Of a DNA stretch of 64,000 bases, positions 1 to 13,900 are shown in pieces. Source of the DNA: Bimastos eiseni (lineage: Eukaryota; Annelida; Clitellata; Crassiclitellata; Lumbricidae); NCBI GenBank assembly GCA_959347315.1, contig OY365810.1, positions 28,944,924-29,008,923 of the forward strand. Reading direction: 5' to 3'. How positions within the stretch are numbered: position 1 is the stretch's first letter; each line of letters starts with the position of its first letter. The position numbers and the translations under genes are program-made. The notes beneath the pieces are model-generated. The model worked only from the letters and a program-made list of their open reading frames with translations. It was not told the DNA's origin and searched no databases.

Positions 1-1384
1 GCAACACAGAATAAATATCCTTAAGAATCAAAAAGCTTTGTAATAAATATCTATAGGAATAAATATATTCAGGAGTATCAATGTAAAACATAAATAAATG
101 TACATGGTGTTATATAGCGACCATAAGGCCTCAAACACCCTGCTCTTTTCATCTAATGGATTGATAGTCTTGTGACTACTTGAGGAATCGGATAGCTTCT
201 TTCCATTCACTCCGATAGAGAGTTCATTATGATAAACTGCTACAAGATTGATTATGTCACCCAGAAAAGTTGAACAGACTGAAATACAATTCCGTGTACA
301 GACTTCACAAAGCAAAGCCTGATAGTGACAACAGTTCTAACAAAGTAAGTGCCACCATGTAATAAAGGAAACAATTGTGTAATCATATGACTAGAACTGA
401 GCAGAATAATTTAACTTCTAACTAAATATAAGGACTTCTGCAGCACCGTTCTAAAAATATTGAGACATAAATTGATTGTCATTTTGAGCAAAGTGTAATT
501 TAAAAACATAAAAATCCATTTGGAGAGGGTAGGTTGCCAACCAATAGGGAAACCAAATTGAGAGAGATGAATCTGATGTATGGACCTGAATGACATCAAA
601 TAATTACACGGAATTAACTGAATTCGGTAATATATTCCACAACAGCCCTAAAATATCATAAAGCATGAGAAACGACCTAAGCTAAGGAAAGGAAAGCTTG
701 ATGTCACATTATGAGGTCAAGAGTCACAACAAGAGACAGTTCTAAAAATAAATCTGACAATATAAATCTCAGATGGAAATTATACTGGACTAAATTTATC
801 GCACATCATCGAAGCAAACGAAATCAACAACTCAAGAGCAGGTAACAAAACCATTAATAATTAAATAGCAGACATTGCATTTGTATAACAGCATTCAGTA
901 TCATTGATGAACAAACAGTATGAAGCATGTGTAAGTACTAGCTGGCATATTGTAACGTGCCACCACTTCAGACATTAAAGTATTATTGTAAACAAGAAAT
1001 TGAGCAACTGGAACAGACAGACAGTGGCATATTTCAAGGTGAGGGGACAATTCATGAGAGTAGGTTTGGATTACTATGGTGCATGTCATTATCAACAAAT
1101 TCAGTGTCCAAGCTCTTTCAACTGAAACACATGTTTTGTCAATTGCAAACTTGTTTACAGCAAACTATTCAAAAATGCAAATGTGCAATAAAATCGTGGA
1201 AAACTAGAGAAAAATAGGTTTTGCATACAAAAGTATATCAGTTTTCAGATGACTAATATGATCCAATGTCTTAATAGAATACATAAAACGCAAACTAAAA
1301 GAAATTCGAATTATGATCATTCTAAATGAAACTTTTTTCTCATTGATAAAACAAAAAACTTATATTTTCAGCCATTGGCTATTT
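1..1384. other. AT-rich stretch downstream of PTPDC1, no gene seen
   Basis: I see no exon with credible splice sites, no recognisable protein segment and no obvious repeat here. The short open frames present are low-complexity, AT-driven reading frames. The part nearest 1.4-1.6 kb is probably the 3' untranslated region of the minus-strand PTPDC1 gene. Confidence 0.4.
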
Positions 1385-1390
1385 TTTAAT
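1385..1390 (-). terminator. candidate polyadenylation signal (ATTAAA) for PTPDC1
   Basis: On the minus strand ATTAAA occurs about 250 bases after the PTPDC1 stop codon. A second overlapping ATTAAA lies beside it. In AT-rich sequence this hexamer is common, so this is only a candidate. Confidence 0.25.
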
Positions 1391-1637
1391 TTAATTTCCA
1401 AAAGTAAAGTTGATCCTAAAGAAGCAAGCTTGAGCAATATAAAGCCGTGTTGCAATTTCAATTTCAGATGGAATTGTATGATCGCTGGATAACAAAAGTT
1501 GTGTAACTTGACATGCTGTCCATTTCTTTTCCAATTTATACATAAAAAAATGTTTAAGAGACTCTGTACTATAATCTACTGCTGATGAAAATGACTGGAA
1601 TATGACTGCAATCACTATCACAAAACACATAACAAAT

Positions 1638-1928
1638 TCACTTATGCAAAATACATGGACATAGGTTATGTTCATTGATATCAAGGAATTTCATGAAAAA
1701 CGCAAACATTTTCTTTGCAATGTTGGACCGCATAACACCGTAGTCGTTGGTTGTCCGTTGCATAACGAGAGGATCCACTGGTTCCTCGTCAGCGTCTAGC
1801 TCCAGGACCATTTTCTGGTGAGTAAGTGTGGAGATGACACGCTGAATGAGCGCCATTTCTGTAGGTGGGGACATCGGTCGAAGGCAAGCGATGACAAAGA
1901 AGAGAAACGCAATGGTCGAGTTGGCTCC
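1638..1928 (-). CDS. PTPDC1: PTPDC1 terminal exon
   Basis: Begins GANSTIAFLFFVIACLRP in phase after LEK of the previous exon, matching the LEKGQ..TI.C.L pattern I recall in vertebrate PTPDC1. It continues with a helical segment (PTEMALIQRVISTLTHQ) and ends at TGA, 96 codons in all. The splice acceptor ...CGATAG lies at the very edge of a 24-bp minisatellite (1936-2102), whose last unit supplies the pyrimidine-poor tract. Confidence 0.8.
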   Translation of the reverse strand, partial: GANSTIAFLFFVIACLRPMSPPTEMALIQRVISTLTHQKMVLELDADEEPVDPLVMQRTTNDYGVMRSNIAKKMFAFFMKFLDINEHNLCPCILHK

Positions 1929-4900
1929 CTATCGTCCAAACACAAAGCCAGTTTATTGTCCAAACACAAAACCAGTTTATCGTCCAAACACAAAGCCAGT
2001 TTATTGCCCAAACACAAAACCAGTTTATTATCCAAACACAAAGCCAGTTTATTGTCCAAACACAAACCCAGTTTATTGTGTAAATGCAAATCCAGTTTGT
2101 CATCAATCATGTCAACTGAGTAATCTCAGATTGTTTTATTTTGATGAACAAATTAAAACCTCCTCAGCAGAACCGAATTCTGTCATAGTTAATTAAATCA
2201 AATTTTTTTCATTTTTCAATTTCCAAATAGGTTTTATTATTTTATTTAATCTAACAAATGATATAATATAATTAAATAACATACACATTTAATTCAATCT
2301 CCATTCAATCTTTGGAGTTTATACTGCAGCTTTCACCTGTAATCCTTTCATGATGAACTGCATTGATTTCCCACTCACTTTTAGTACACGCTCGTCGTTC
2401 ATTGTTAATTAAACGAATAATTAATCAGTATCATACAAATCATAAAAATTTAAATGACTCATATGACTTATTGTCTTTTCTTCTTTCTCTACATTGTACT
2501 ACGCTCCTTCCTTCCTTATCTACATCTCTTCATGTCCTTCTATATAGCTGCTTGTGTTGCTGTCTTTATACCTGTCTTCGTCTCTCCTCGTCATCCTACT
2601 ATTGCATTCATCTCTTTTCCACCTCAAATTCTTTCCATATCCATCAACAGATCTTTCTGATGGAAGAGGATCTAAACAGCCTCGACCATGCACACAGCAT
2701 TAGCTCTATAGAGTGTACACAGCTGATCAACGATCATACGGACATTCACCTCTGCTGAATATCATGTTATTCGGGACTATTCGGAAGTATTCGCCTCAGC
2801 AAATATTACACACACAAACAGTTAAAAATTAAATTTTTTTCATTCAACACTTTTTTTAAGAACATTTAACAATCTAGAAGTGAAAATTAAAAATTTTAAG
2901 CCATATTAGTAGTTATTACAGGCACAAACATTTATTTTGCTAATTGTTCATTACGCGAAACCACGAAAAGTGTAAAATTTTAAGCATTCGCAGATGGTAC
3001 TCGTCCGGCCATAGTTGCCGCTACTATTCGGTTCTTACCCTGATCCGGCAAATAGTGCACCCAAATACTCGGGTTCGGTACTCGGTGGAAATTGTCTACT
3101 CGGTTATGCCCTAATAAGTATGTTCAACACACAGTAGGTACTGTGGATGTGACAAAATTACTGCACACACTATGGCCTAGACTACATTTTACCCAGGAAA
3201 TGCCTGGTGTCAGGATTAATAACTGCGTCATGATAAGATTTGCAGATGTTAAACCATTTGGCCCCTCATGAACTACCAAGCATGACAATAATATTAATAG
3301 ACATATCAATGTGATGATGATCACCACCACCACCATCAAAAAGAACTAAATATACTCTAGAGATCCAAAAGCCCAGACCCTATGTCACACCTCAAGTTTT
3401 CTCTGCAACCCACATTTACCTTTTCAAGTTCTGCCATGCCTCTCAAAGGATCACTGGTGTATTTAAGCATGATCGGTAGATCCTGTGCACTCAGTATTGG
3501 CTCCTGAAACAATGCAGACAATTGAGCTCCATTTAAAAACAATGGAAACTTTAAAATATTTATGTAGATTATACATAGAAGTCACTTGATAGTATTGATT
3601 GCGAAGCAAATTTCAACAAAATTGAACTTAACAAATTTCCAGGTGTGAGGTCAAACATACAACAGCAACATATCAATGGTAATTGAAGTATGTAAAACAA
3701 AGAATAAATTGGACAGCAGTGACATATGGTAAAATACAGAATGACAGTTTTAATTAGATTGATACATTTGGACGCAGGCATTGGAGAGGCGGATTTAACA
3801 ATTTGCTGTTCTAGGCCAAGATTTCTATGCCGCCCCTACCAAAATTTGAAATTGCACATTGAAATCCACAAAATTTAACAGACATTCTAGTAGGAAGAGA
3901 AACCAGCATGACCAGTCTGTTTCTATCAAAAACATGAAAATTAATTAAAAAAGTGTTACCTTACTGAGTGTATTAGCTTAAACTTGAATAACAGTGAAAG
4001 ACAATGATTACACATTTCTTCCTTAGTCCACTGGCTCGCTATCTTTTACCTTTACATTAAAACATTTTAAACCCAACATTTGCCACCCCTTGAAATATGC
4101 CGCCCATAGGCCAGAGCCTTGTTGGCCTAGTGGTAAACATAGTGCTATTAGGAAATTATAAGCTTCAGTGAATCCATTATAAAATTCTTTCAATCTATTA
4201 TTAGACTAGTTAAAAAGTGTCATCACAGATTTCCATCTGGTTGAATAAATTGATTGATATAATCTTAAATTAACACAGACGTAATTAGAGAAATCCATTA
4301 ACCAAAACCACATGTTTTTATTATCCATCTCAAACAATTGAACACAAGAATAAGAATGAATGAAAAAACAGTAATAAGAGGGATAATAGGGAAAGTAAAC
4401 CTCTAAGGGGCCGATTGGTCCCGCTAACAGAGCCTACCCTTTACAATTTGATATTGGGCAACAGAGGTACATACAATTGAAACATAAATCATTATCTTAG
4501 CTAGTTAACTAATGCTGTCTGTGCACACACCAATTACTTAGAAGGGGTAGTTAACAAATGTTTTTTATATTTATATATAAAAAAACTTTGATTGTGCTGG
4601 ATTGACGTTTTCAATTGGTGTCATATTCCAAGTGATGGGTCCTATGTATTTAATTGAGAATTGACGTGTATTTGTTCTACATCAGATAGGTCTATAATTG
4701 AGAGAGGAACGGATGCTGTAAGGATTAATGGCAGAACTTCGTATAAAATGACTAGCAAATATAGAAGGTAGTAGATTTTTAACGAATTTGTACATAAATT
4801 CATTAATTTGGAGGGAAGTAATTTGACAAAGAGTTAGAATATCAATATTATTGTACAATTCCTTATAAGACAACCGACAAGCATAGTAAGACCCCAATAT

Positions 4901-7900
4901 CATACGAATAGCTCTATTCTGTAGAGAATTTAACCTTAGTAATCTTGACGAGTAGTTGGAGGGTCATACTAAATTACAATACGTAAGATATGGGTGGATC
5001 ATTGTATGATAAAGATTACGTAGAATGTTAGTAGGTAGGAGGTAGGCTACTCTGGAGATAATACCTATGTCTTTTGCAATTTTAGACGACATGTTGGCGA
5101 CATGTTCCTTCCATGAAAGGAACTGATCGACCTGAGTGCCTAGAAATTTAGCAGAAGTGACACACGGAATCGGTGTATTATTAATAAGTAGAGGATTATT
5201 ATCATGTGGGGGCTGTTTATGATGTGATCTAAATAAAATATAGCTGGGTTTTGTTACATTCAAGGATAACTCATTGACTAAGTCATTCACATGTGCGAGT
5301 TCTTGGTTCATGCGATTGCATAATGCATCATATGATTTATGTGAGACAAAGATTTTAGTGTCATCAGCAAAAGGAAGAAAGTGTAGTAATGGGGTGCACG
5401 AGGTAGGTCATTAATAAAAAGTATAAAGAGAAGTGGGCCTAGAATATATCCCTGAGGAACCCCAATAACCTGATAATAACTCCTTATGCCATTGCATAAA
5501 ACCTGTTGTTGCCTACCGTACAAATAGCTCTGAAACCAGCAAAGAGCAATGCCTCTTATTCCTAAGTTTTCAAGTTTTAAGAGCAGAGGCTTATGATCAA
5601 CAGTGTCGAATGCCTTTGCAATATCGATACAAAATACCAAGGGAATATTCGTTATGATGCATAGCATTAGATATCTTATCCTGTAAGTCGATTAGGGACA
5701 TCATAGTAGAGTATCCTGACTGAAAATCATGTTGGGTTGGACATATCCTACTGACTGCAGCACTACTTAAGCACTACTTAAGAAACTCCGTTGTTATTCT
5801 AATGAAATGAGATCAACTAAAGAACACTTGGGGCACGATGGCTATTTATTAAAGTTAGATCTAGTTTTATCATCGTCCAAGACAGTTACTGTTTACTGTA
5901 GTTACTGCCCATCACATGGGCTAGTTCATCACTGTGTACTGTAGTTACTGTTCATTACATGAGCTAGTCCTTCACTGTGTACTGTAGTTACTGCTCATTA
6001 CATGAGCTAGTCCTTCACTGTGTACTCAAGTTACTGCCCATTACATGGGCTAGTTCTTCACTGTGTACTGTAGTTACTGTTCAATAAACAGTAACTAGTC
6101 CTTCACTGTGTACTCAAGTTACTGCCCATTACATGAGCTAGTCCTTCACTGTGTACTGTAGTTACTGCCCATTACATGGGTTAGTTCTTCATTGTGTACT
6201 GTAGTTACTGTTCATTACATGAGCTAGTCCTTCACTGTGTACTGTAGTTACTGCCCATCACATGAGCTTGTTTTTGTAGTACTGTACTTTGTAGTACGAG
6301 TACTGTAGTTACTGCCCATTACATGGGTTAGTTCTTCATTGTGTACTGTAGTTACTGCTCATTACATGAGCTAGTCTTTCACTGTGTACTTAAGTTACTG
6401 CCCATTACATGAGCTAGTTCTTCACTTGTACTGTAGTTACTGTTCATTACATGAGCTAGTCCCTCACTGTGTACTGTAGTTACTGCCCATTACATGGGTT
6501 AGTTCTTCATTGTGTACTGTAGTTACTGTTCATTACATGAGCTAGTCCTTCACTGTGTACTGTAGTTACTGCCCATCTCATGAGCTTGTTTTTGTAGTAC
6601 TGTACTTTGTAGTATGAGTACTGTAGATACTGCTCATTACATGAGCTAGTTCTTCACTGTGTATTGTAGTTACTGCCCATCACATGAGCTAGTTCTTCAC
6701 TGTGTACTGTAGTTACTGCCCATTACATGAGCTAGTTCTTCACTGTGTAGTCCTACTGTTGTTACTGCATATTAGGCCTACATGGGCTAGTCGTTTACTG
6801 TGTACCGTAGTTACTGCTCATTACAGAGCTAGTCCTCCACTCTAAATTGCTCTGTGACAAGGGTCATTGAATTTCTGTTGTATTGTCGTTAATGCACATC
6901 TGAGCTTAAGAAGGGGCAATGTAAATACACAGTTGCATTGCCTTGTAAAAGATTGGATTTCATGAATTCGTATACGTAATTTAAGATTTAAAATTCGACG
7001 GCCAAGTGATGGATTGTTAACTAAATGGCTGATTAATGGTGATTGATTTCTTAGCATATTGATCTTTATTACATCCATCTAGTAAGGTATAGCAGAAAAT
7101 GAATTAATAGGAAATGTATCAACACAAGGGAGAACGAAAGTGAACCTGGCTGTTTGACTGCCTAAGTATAGAAATAGACTTCAACTTCAAAACTGTTCTC
7201 TTTACACAACGTTGCATGAGTCACTTCTAGGCCGATGTCATGATGAGGCATTATATCAACTGAATGAATGGATGAATGAATGAATGAATGTTTAAAGTTG
7301 ACAAAACTAACCTGGAGATGGTCCATCCATTCCCACATAAGACCAGAGAGCACCGCGACGTCCTTTTCCTTGCGCAGACTGCTCCACACTCCGGTGCTTT
7401 CGTTCAGCTCCTCCTTAAAACTCTCTATTTGCTGGCGCTCTGCATTAGAGTACTCAGTTCTTCCCATTGCCACTGCAACCCTCTCCCTCCATGACTTTGA
7501 ACTGGTTTTGGACTCTTTCATCGGCATTTCGCTGCTGTATGCAAGGTTCTGGCTACTGTGTGACGCCGACATACCAAGAGGCGAGGGTGTCCCGCGCTCG
7601 CTGTCGCTGAAATTCCTCGACTCACGGGTGTTGTATGAGAAAAGAACATTCAGACGATCGTTTACACCGGAGTGGACAACTGGACGAATTGGAGTGAAGC
7701 TCTCGAGGCTGAGGCTTTGCTGAACGGAAGTTAGGTTGATGCTCTCCATGATCGTTTCTGTTGACTCTCGATTTGGAAGCATGTTAATAGATTCAGAGGA
7801 GTCATCTATGCCCTTTGGAAACGTCAGAAGCCGTGGAGCGACAAGAAGATGAAGATGATGCTCCTCTTTCTCTTTGCACGAACGTTTGGCGACATCTAGG

Positions 7901-10900
7901 ATCGCCTCACAGCAGACGACAATAATCTGAAGACAGAAAATCAGTGCTGTCATTAACTGGCAAGACCAAAGTGTTTCCAAAGGTAAAGGCAAGACATCTG
8001 TTCACATTCCTCAAAAGCATGTTCTTGAGTTCGAATCATGTCTTAGCTCATATGCTAACATAACGACAGAAAATCCACAACAGAACATTGCTTTCACTTC
8101 CCAAGTTCTGTCTGAAGTCATTAGTCTTGAAAGCACATACCTCTTCAAGAGTGCTGCATCACATCAGAGATGCACTTATCTATTACCAATTAAGTGCATA
8201 GGGTTGTGTCAGCATCAGTCAGTGATGGTATTTGAAAGAAGAATTCGCCCATCTAAGATTTAACCTACATTGACTTTACTAAACTTCACTGCATCGGCAA
8301 CAGTCATATCAACCAAATCGACCAATGACATAACAATTTAGTAATTATCCCCTACACGTCAATACAAATCAGAGCATCTTACTGCAAACATTCTGCAGGC
8401 ACTGATAATAAATAGTGTCAAAAAATAGAATGTAGGGAAAAATGGAATGAGTTCCTTGACATTCATTGCACTGATTTAGAAAATAATGCAGCACATCCCC
8501 TTTGCACAAGAAAGTCTGAAGAAATCAGTTAAGTAAACTACATCAAGTACGTAACTGTATTACTGGATAAACTCTGATATAATGTAGACAGACCTTAGGG
8601 AGATGCCTGAGTCGTCTGGAGTCCCATCCGTGAAGCAGCAATTTCTGTCGAGCAAGATACTGAGAGAGCGTAAAGTCAGGTTGGTCAGCCACACTAAGTC
8701 AATGGAAGAGCATCGCATCAGAATATTCAGCTGCAAACTCAGCTAATAATTTGTATCAACAGCAAAAATACATTTGAAAATCTTTATTTCATTATTAAAA
8801 TACAATTATTATTATTACTAGATGTTTGTCCATCTTAGGACAGTTTTAAAAACCATTTGAAAATGTGTTCATGCATAAAGCAGCACCAGTGACCAAATTG
8901 AAATGTGTCTTTCAGGGCATAACAGAAAGTTGAAGTAGGGTGTGCATTGTGCTCTATACTGCTCACTGTGCCCTCTTATGCTCAAAGTGCTCACTTGAAT
9001 TCAATGTGCTCTCTTCAGCTCACAGTTCAGATATGCATACCAAATTCAAGCAGCAGAAACCGCATACATTCCAAGAGGTAAGTTTCTGTTTAGAAAGAAA
9101 GATAGATGAATAAGAGAGCCAACAAATAAGTAGTTATAGAGAAAAGTGGACATTGCAATCCAAAGATATTGAAATAGCTAATTACAGCGCATGTAAGTAA
9201 CTAATTATACGCAAGTAGCTAATTACATTACATGTGGCATTTCAAATGAATCATAGACAATATCAGAACTTACACAGAGCTAAAGACAATTCGCAAAGGC
9301 TCCAGGAACTTTGCAAAGTCTTGAACGCACTTCATTTGACTAGGCGTCTGAATAGATCCTGGTCTGTCATTAAAACCAGAAGATTCACATTACTAGCATT
9401 TCTAGATGAAACAATCTCACTGTTGAGGCAAACATCAGCTGTTCAGAAAATCAGACTTGGCAAATTTAATGAGCATTTAAAAGTACAGATCAGGTATGTA
9501 AGTTTAATACTTAAAGTGCATCCGGGTGGTCACATTGGTCTAAGACATTGCATAATAGGTTAATACGACTTATTCGATCAAATGTTGTGGGTTGCAGACT
9601 ACAAGTAACAACCCTAGAAAAGTTGCTTGCAACTCATGTCTAACACCTTAGATTAAGATAAACTGTCTTGGCATGATATAAATAAATAAATAATTATGTT
9701 TCTTAATTAATTACTATTTGTCCACTGCGAAATGATTCTAAAGTTGTAGAATATTTTATATTAATGACAAATGTATATCCAACACAAACAAATGACAAAT
9801 GACCTCTTCTACAAGATATTGAATTCAAATGCAATATCCTATGAAAAGTAAGCTACGTTTTCAAAATTGGAATGCACTTGCACTTTATTTGGTGCTTCAA
9901 TTGATAGGCTTACTAAGAATATAAAATGCATTAATATATACAAATGCTCTTTGACAAGTCCTTGTAAGTTCATGTGTAGGTGTTGAGATTAAACATAGTG
10001 TACATATAACTGTAACCATCAATTAGAGTGTAAAATGTACATGCCAACCTCAGTGAAATCACATACCAAGGTAACTATTTTTAGTCTTTCAAGCCATATA
10101 TTTAAAACATATGTGATGTCATATCACTGCATCACATTTTATAGCACTAGTGTCCAAAACTGTTATATGAACACGTTCCTACCTTAACATCACAGAATCA
10201 CAACCTGTATAAGAAACAGTACCTTTAATTCCATGGCTCTCAAATCCTCTTGTTATATAACATATTAGATAACATTAGATGTGTATGAAGGCAAGGAAGA
10301 GTAACAATCACAAAACGTTCTATAATGAAGTCATCTTCTTCTTTACCTTTTTGATCGGACGTAGACAATTGCCTTATTGGCATCGATGCGATTGCTGTAG
10401 ATGAGATAGCAGGCAATCAGGAGTCCCGTTCGTCCTAAAGAAACACAAATGACCAATTCAGATCATCAAACTGATTTAACCGACATACTACGAAGAGGGC
10501 ATCTCACCCTCAACTCCCCACTCCTCCCCTTCCTGTCTGCATCTCTCTCACCCCTTCCATCCATCTCCTTCTGCTCCCCTAGGGTTGCTAGATTCCGGGT
10601 AAAAGGAGATATCGTCCTTTATGGCCTAATGTCCTCTGTAAAGCAGGCAAAGTTTAATCCTGGAAAATGTCTGGTTTTACATGTTACTTGTATTGGGCAA
10701 TTGGCTATAATTTCATTTAAGTTTAAATGACTTAACGTATGCATGCTATCTCTAAGCACCTCACTTCCCCTATATCCTACTAGGGTAACAATCCAATCTA
10801 CTTACCTATTTATTGCTCTATTGCAGAATAGTTTCTTCCAGACATTTCTAGTGCATGATCTGAGTACAATGATCATAGTACAATGTATCTATGAACTCTC

Positions 10901-13900
10901 AAGGAGACTCTATAGCAAAAGAGCCAATATTTCGTTACTTAGAAGACCCTCTGACTCCAGAATAAGGAGTGAAACATTCAATGCATCTTCTGTTGTCCTT
11001 CGTTCCGGCTTCCTTTGTCCTCCTTAGGTTATCCATGCATCTGGCAATATAGCTATTCCCTGACTCTCCATTTCGCCTCTGCTGCCTCTTCCTTTCTCCC
11101 AACTGCCTCTCCTCTCCCTCATATCTCCCCACCCAATCAGCTCCATCTTGTCATTCCCGGCCCATCCCACCTCTCGCCCTCCCATCCCCTCTCCCTTACT
11201 CTCCTTTGCCAAGAACCTTCCCTCACCAGCTCTCCCTCCTCTTCCTTTCAACCTCCCACTCACCCTTGTGCTCCTCTCTCCAATTCTGGCATAAGACTGT
11301 ATATATCTGCCAACTATGAGTGTAACAGGAAATGTTGCCTTCAGGATAAACAGACAGTTATATTATTGATATCAGCTTCTATGACTGGTTTACAAGCACA
11401 GATCATATTTCATGATTCTTTGAAAAATTTTATTAGGGCTAGTAATGATTAATTTAATTTTAATAAAACTAACTTTTGAAAAATTAACGAATTAATAGTT
11501 AATTTCGATTATATCACAAACACTTTTATAGTTACATTTGTCAGACAAATTAATGACATTTCAATTAAAATTCTCAGAAAGGGCCTACTGAATTTAGTTA
11601 CAAACAGGAACTAACACAAACGCTTTTCTTGCTCATATATTTTTAGTGTTAGATCCATGGTATTTCATAGCTCGATTATTATCTGCCGCCATACATATTG
11701 CAATATCTACTGTTTTCACTGTTGCTTCCAGGCTTCCGGTACATATTAATGATGGGTAGAAAACTCGAAACGATTAATCGTTAAAAAAAATTTATCGTTA
11801 AAATAAATTAACAATTAATCGATTAATTATTCGTTAATTTCCGCAGCCCTACATTTAATAATCATGAACTTCTTCCAAAGTCCATTATTTTCGTCAATAA
11901 CAGCTTGAATGACTTACCAAGGCCAGCATGGCAGTGAACAGCAACCTTTCCCTCAGAGATCGCAAACTGCATCACACGAACAATGTCGATGATATTTGCA
12001 TTAGAACCAAAGCCGTAGTCCTTCCACGCAAAGTTATAGAAACTCACTATACAAACAACAAACATCAACGAACAAAAGCTTTTAAAAATGCATCAGTAAC
12101 CAGTTTGCCTAGAAAAGAGTTTAAACCTTTTATGTAGATTCCAACCGAATTTAATCCGTTTAATAACTATCAATGCTGTCACAAAAATATATTATGCATT
12201 ATTGATTTTAATGCAATTCACTGCCAACAACAATTTACAAATGTGATTCATTGTAGTCAAAATTTGATAAGTTGGTGAGGAAAATGAATTAAAGTTCCAG
12301 ATTGTAGGCAGATGTCCCCTATCTGGTGAGTTTGAAGTTGAAATTAACTGACCATTCTCGCTCATAAAGTCCTGTGGGTCATAGGAGAATCCACTGGGTT
12401 CTAAAGGCGGCCCACAACTGCTATGTTCGCCAGGAGTCTGGAGATTTATTATTGCTTTGATTTTAGAGCTACACAAAACAAACAACAATTGTTATCTTCA
12501 GTTCACATTTGGCTACTTCTGTGAATGATTATCAAAGCAGATATAGTGCATCATGAGAAAATTTTCAGAGAACAATAGTCTAGTGCAGCATTTCCCAAAC
12601 TGTGTTCTGCGGATCCCTAGGATTATGTCAGGTAAAGACAAGGGCTCCTCTGAACACTTTCAGTGTGAACAAATTGCACATGCAAATAGCTAAAAATAAA
12701 ATTTTTGGATAAATAATTTTTCTGATAAAATAATATTTTTTCATCAAATAAATTATGGACTAATGGACTTACTTATAAGTTATTGATGAATTAAACAAGA
12801 ACTTAACATTCCATTCAATTTTCTTTAAAATAATGGTGTAAATTTATATATTTTAATTTCTTTTGGTTGCATTCCCCAGGTGACAACCAAATCAGTAATT
12901 TTCCGGCTTGAATTGGCTCCACCCACTTCTTCGGCAAACCTTAGAGAGTAAAGACGTCGTCGATAACTTCATATTTCAAATTTTCTAACGAGGTTTTACA
13001 TTTTTTTCACAAATAAAGTTATTAAATAATAAATATATTGTTATAGCCTAGAGTGCAACAATATGCTATATGAAGGATATTTGTATAGACTCTGCACTGA
13101 CTATAGATAGTTCTCGGAAGCTGTGCATGTGGCAGGTTAACTACGCTTTGCCTACAGATGGTAGGCATAATTTACGAAATTACTCGCTGGCGGTGGTGAC
13201 ACTGCATGGAAGCTAAATACGCAATTGTGTACCAAACGAAAGATAGAAGACCAATTTTTAATGAAATTATGCAACATCTTTCAATATGTTTTAATGAACA
13301 TCATGTGCAGAACATGCGTATTGCAATATTGTCCTCCAAATTTTCAAGGCCAGCGTCGCCACATCTCTCTGGCCAGATTTGCCCCTACTATTCGGTTTGT
13401 ACCCGGATCCAGCAAATAGTTCATCCAAATACTCGGATTCGGTGGGAATTGTCTACTCGGTTATGCCCTAGTTATTATTAATCTAATCTAGGCCTAAACC
13501 TATAATTGTCTGCATTCTCAATACTTTGTAACTACAACCGAATACGTTTAGTTTTGAATGGGGTTCCACGAACAAATTTAAAATCAAAAGGGTTCCTCGG
13601 CCAAAAAAGATTGAGGAATGCTGGTCTAATGACTGGAGAGAGCTGCACTACCTACACTTTATTATATGTACTGCAGATCAACAGATTTCAGTTCTGTAAC
13701 TCTGGTGAAGCAGTCAGTTGTGAGCAGACTCTGCACTTTTGTACACGGCATTTTGTACGAAGACATTCACTCTGATGGCCTGGACTCATTGCAATTTTGC
13801 ACATATCTTGAAAGAGCAATGCCCTGTTGCTTGTTTCCTAGTAGTGTCAGGCATGTGTGATGGTCTTCCTCTAAGAATTAACCTCCTAGTGACCACACAC

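Noticed and set aside
1789..2196. Frames of about 100 codons on both strands
   Set aside because: They follow the 24-bp minisatellite, whose length is a multiple of three. The real coding exon here is the PTPDC1 terminal exon ending at its edge.
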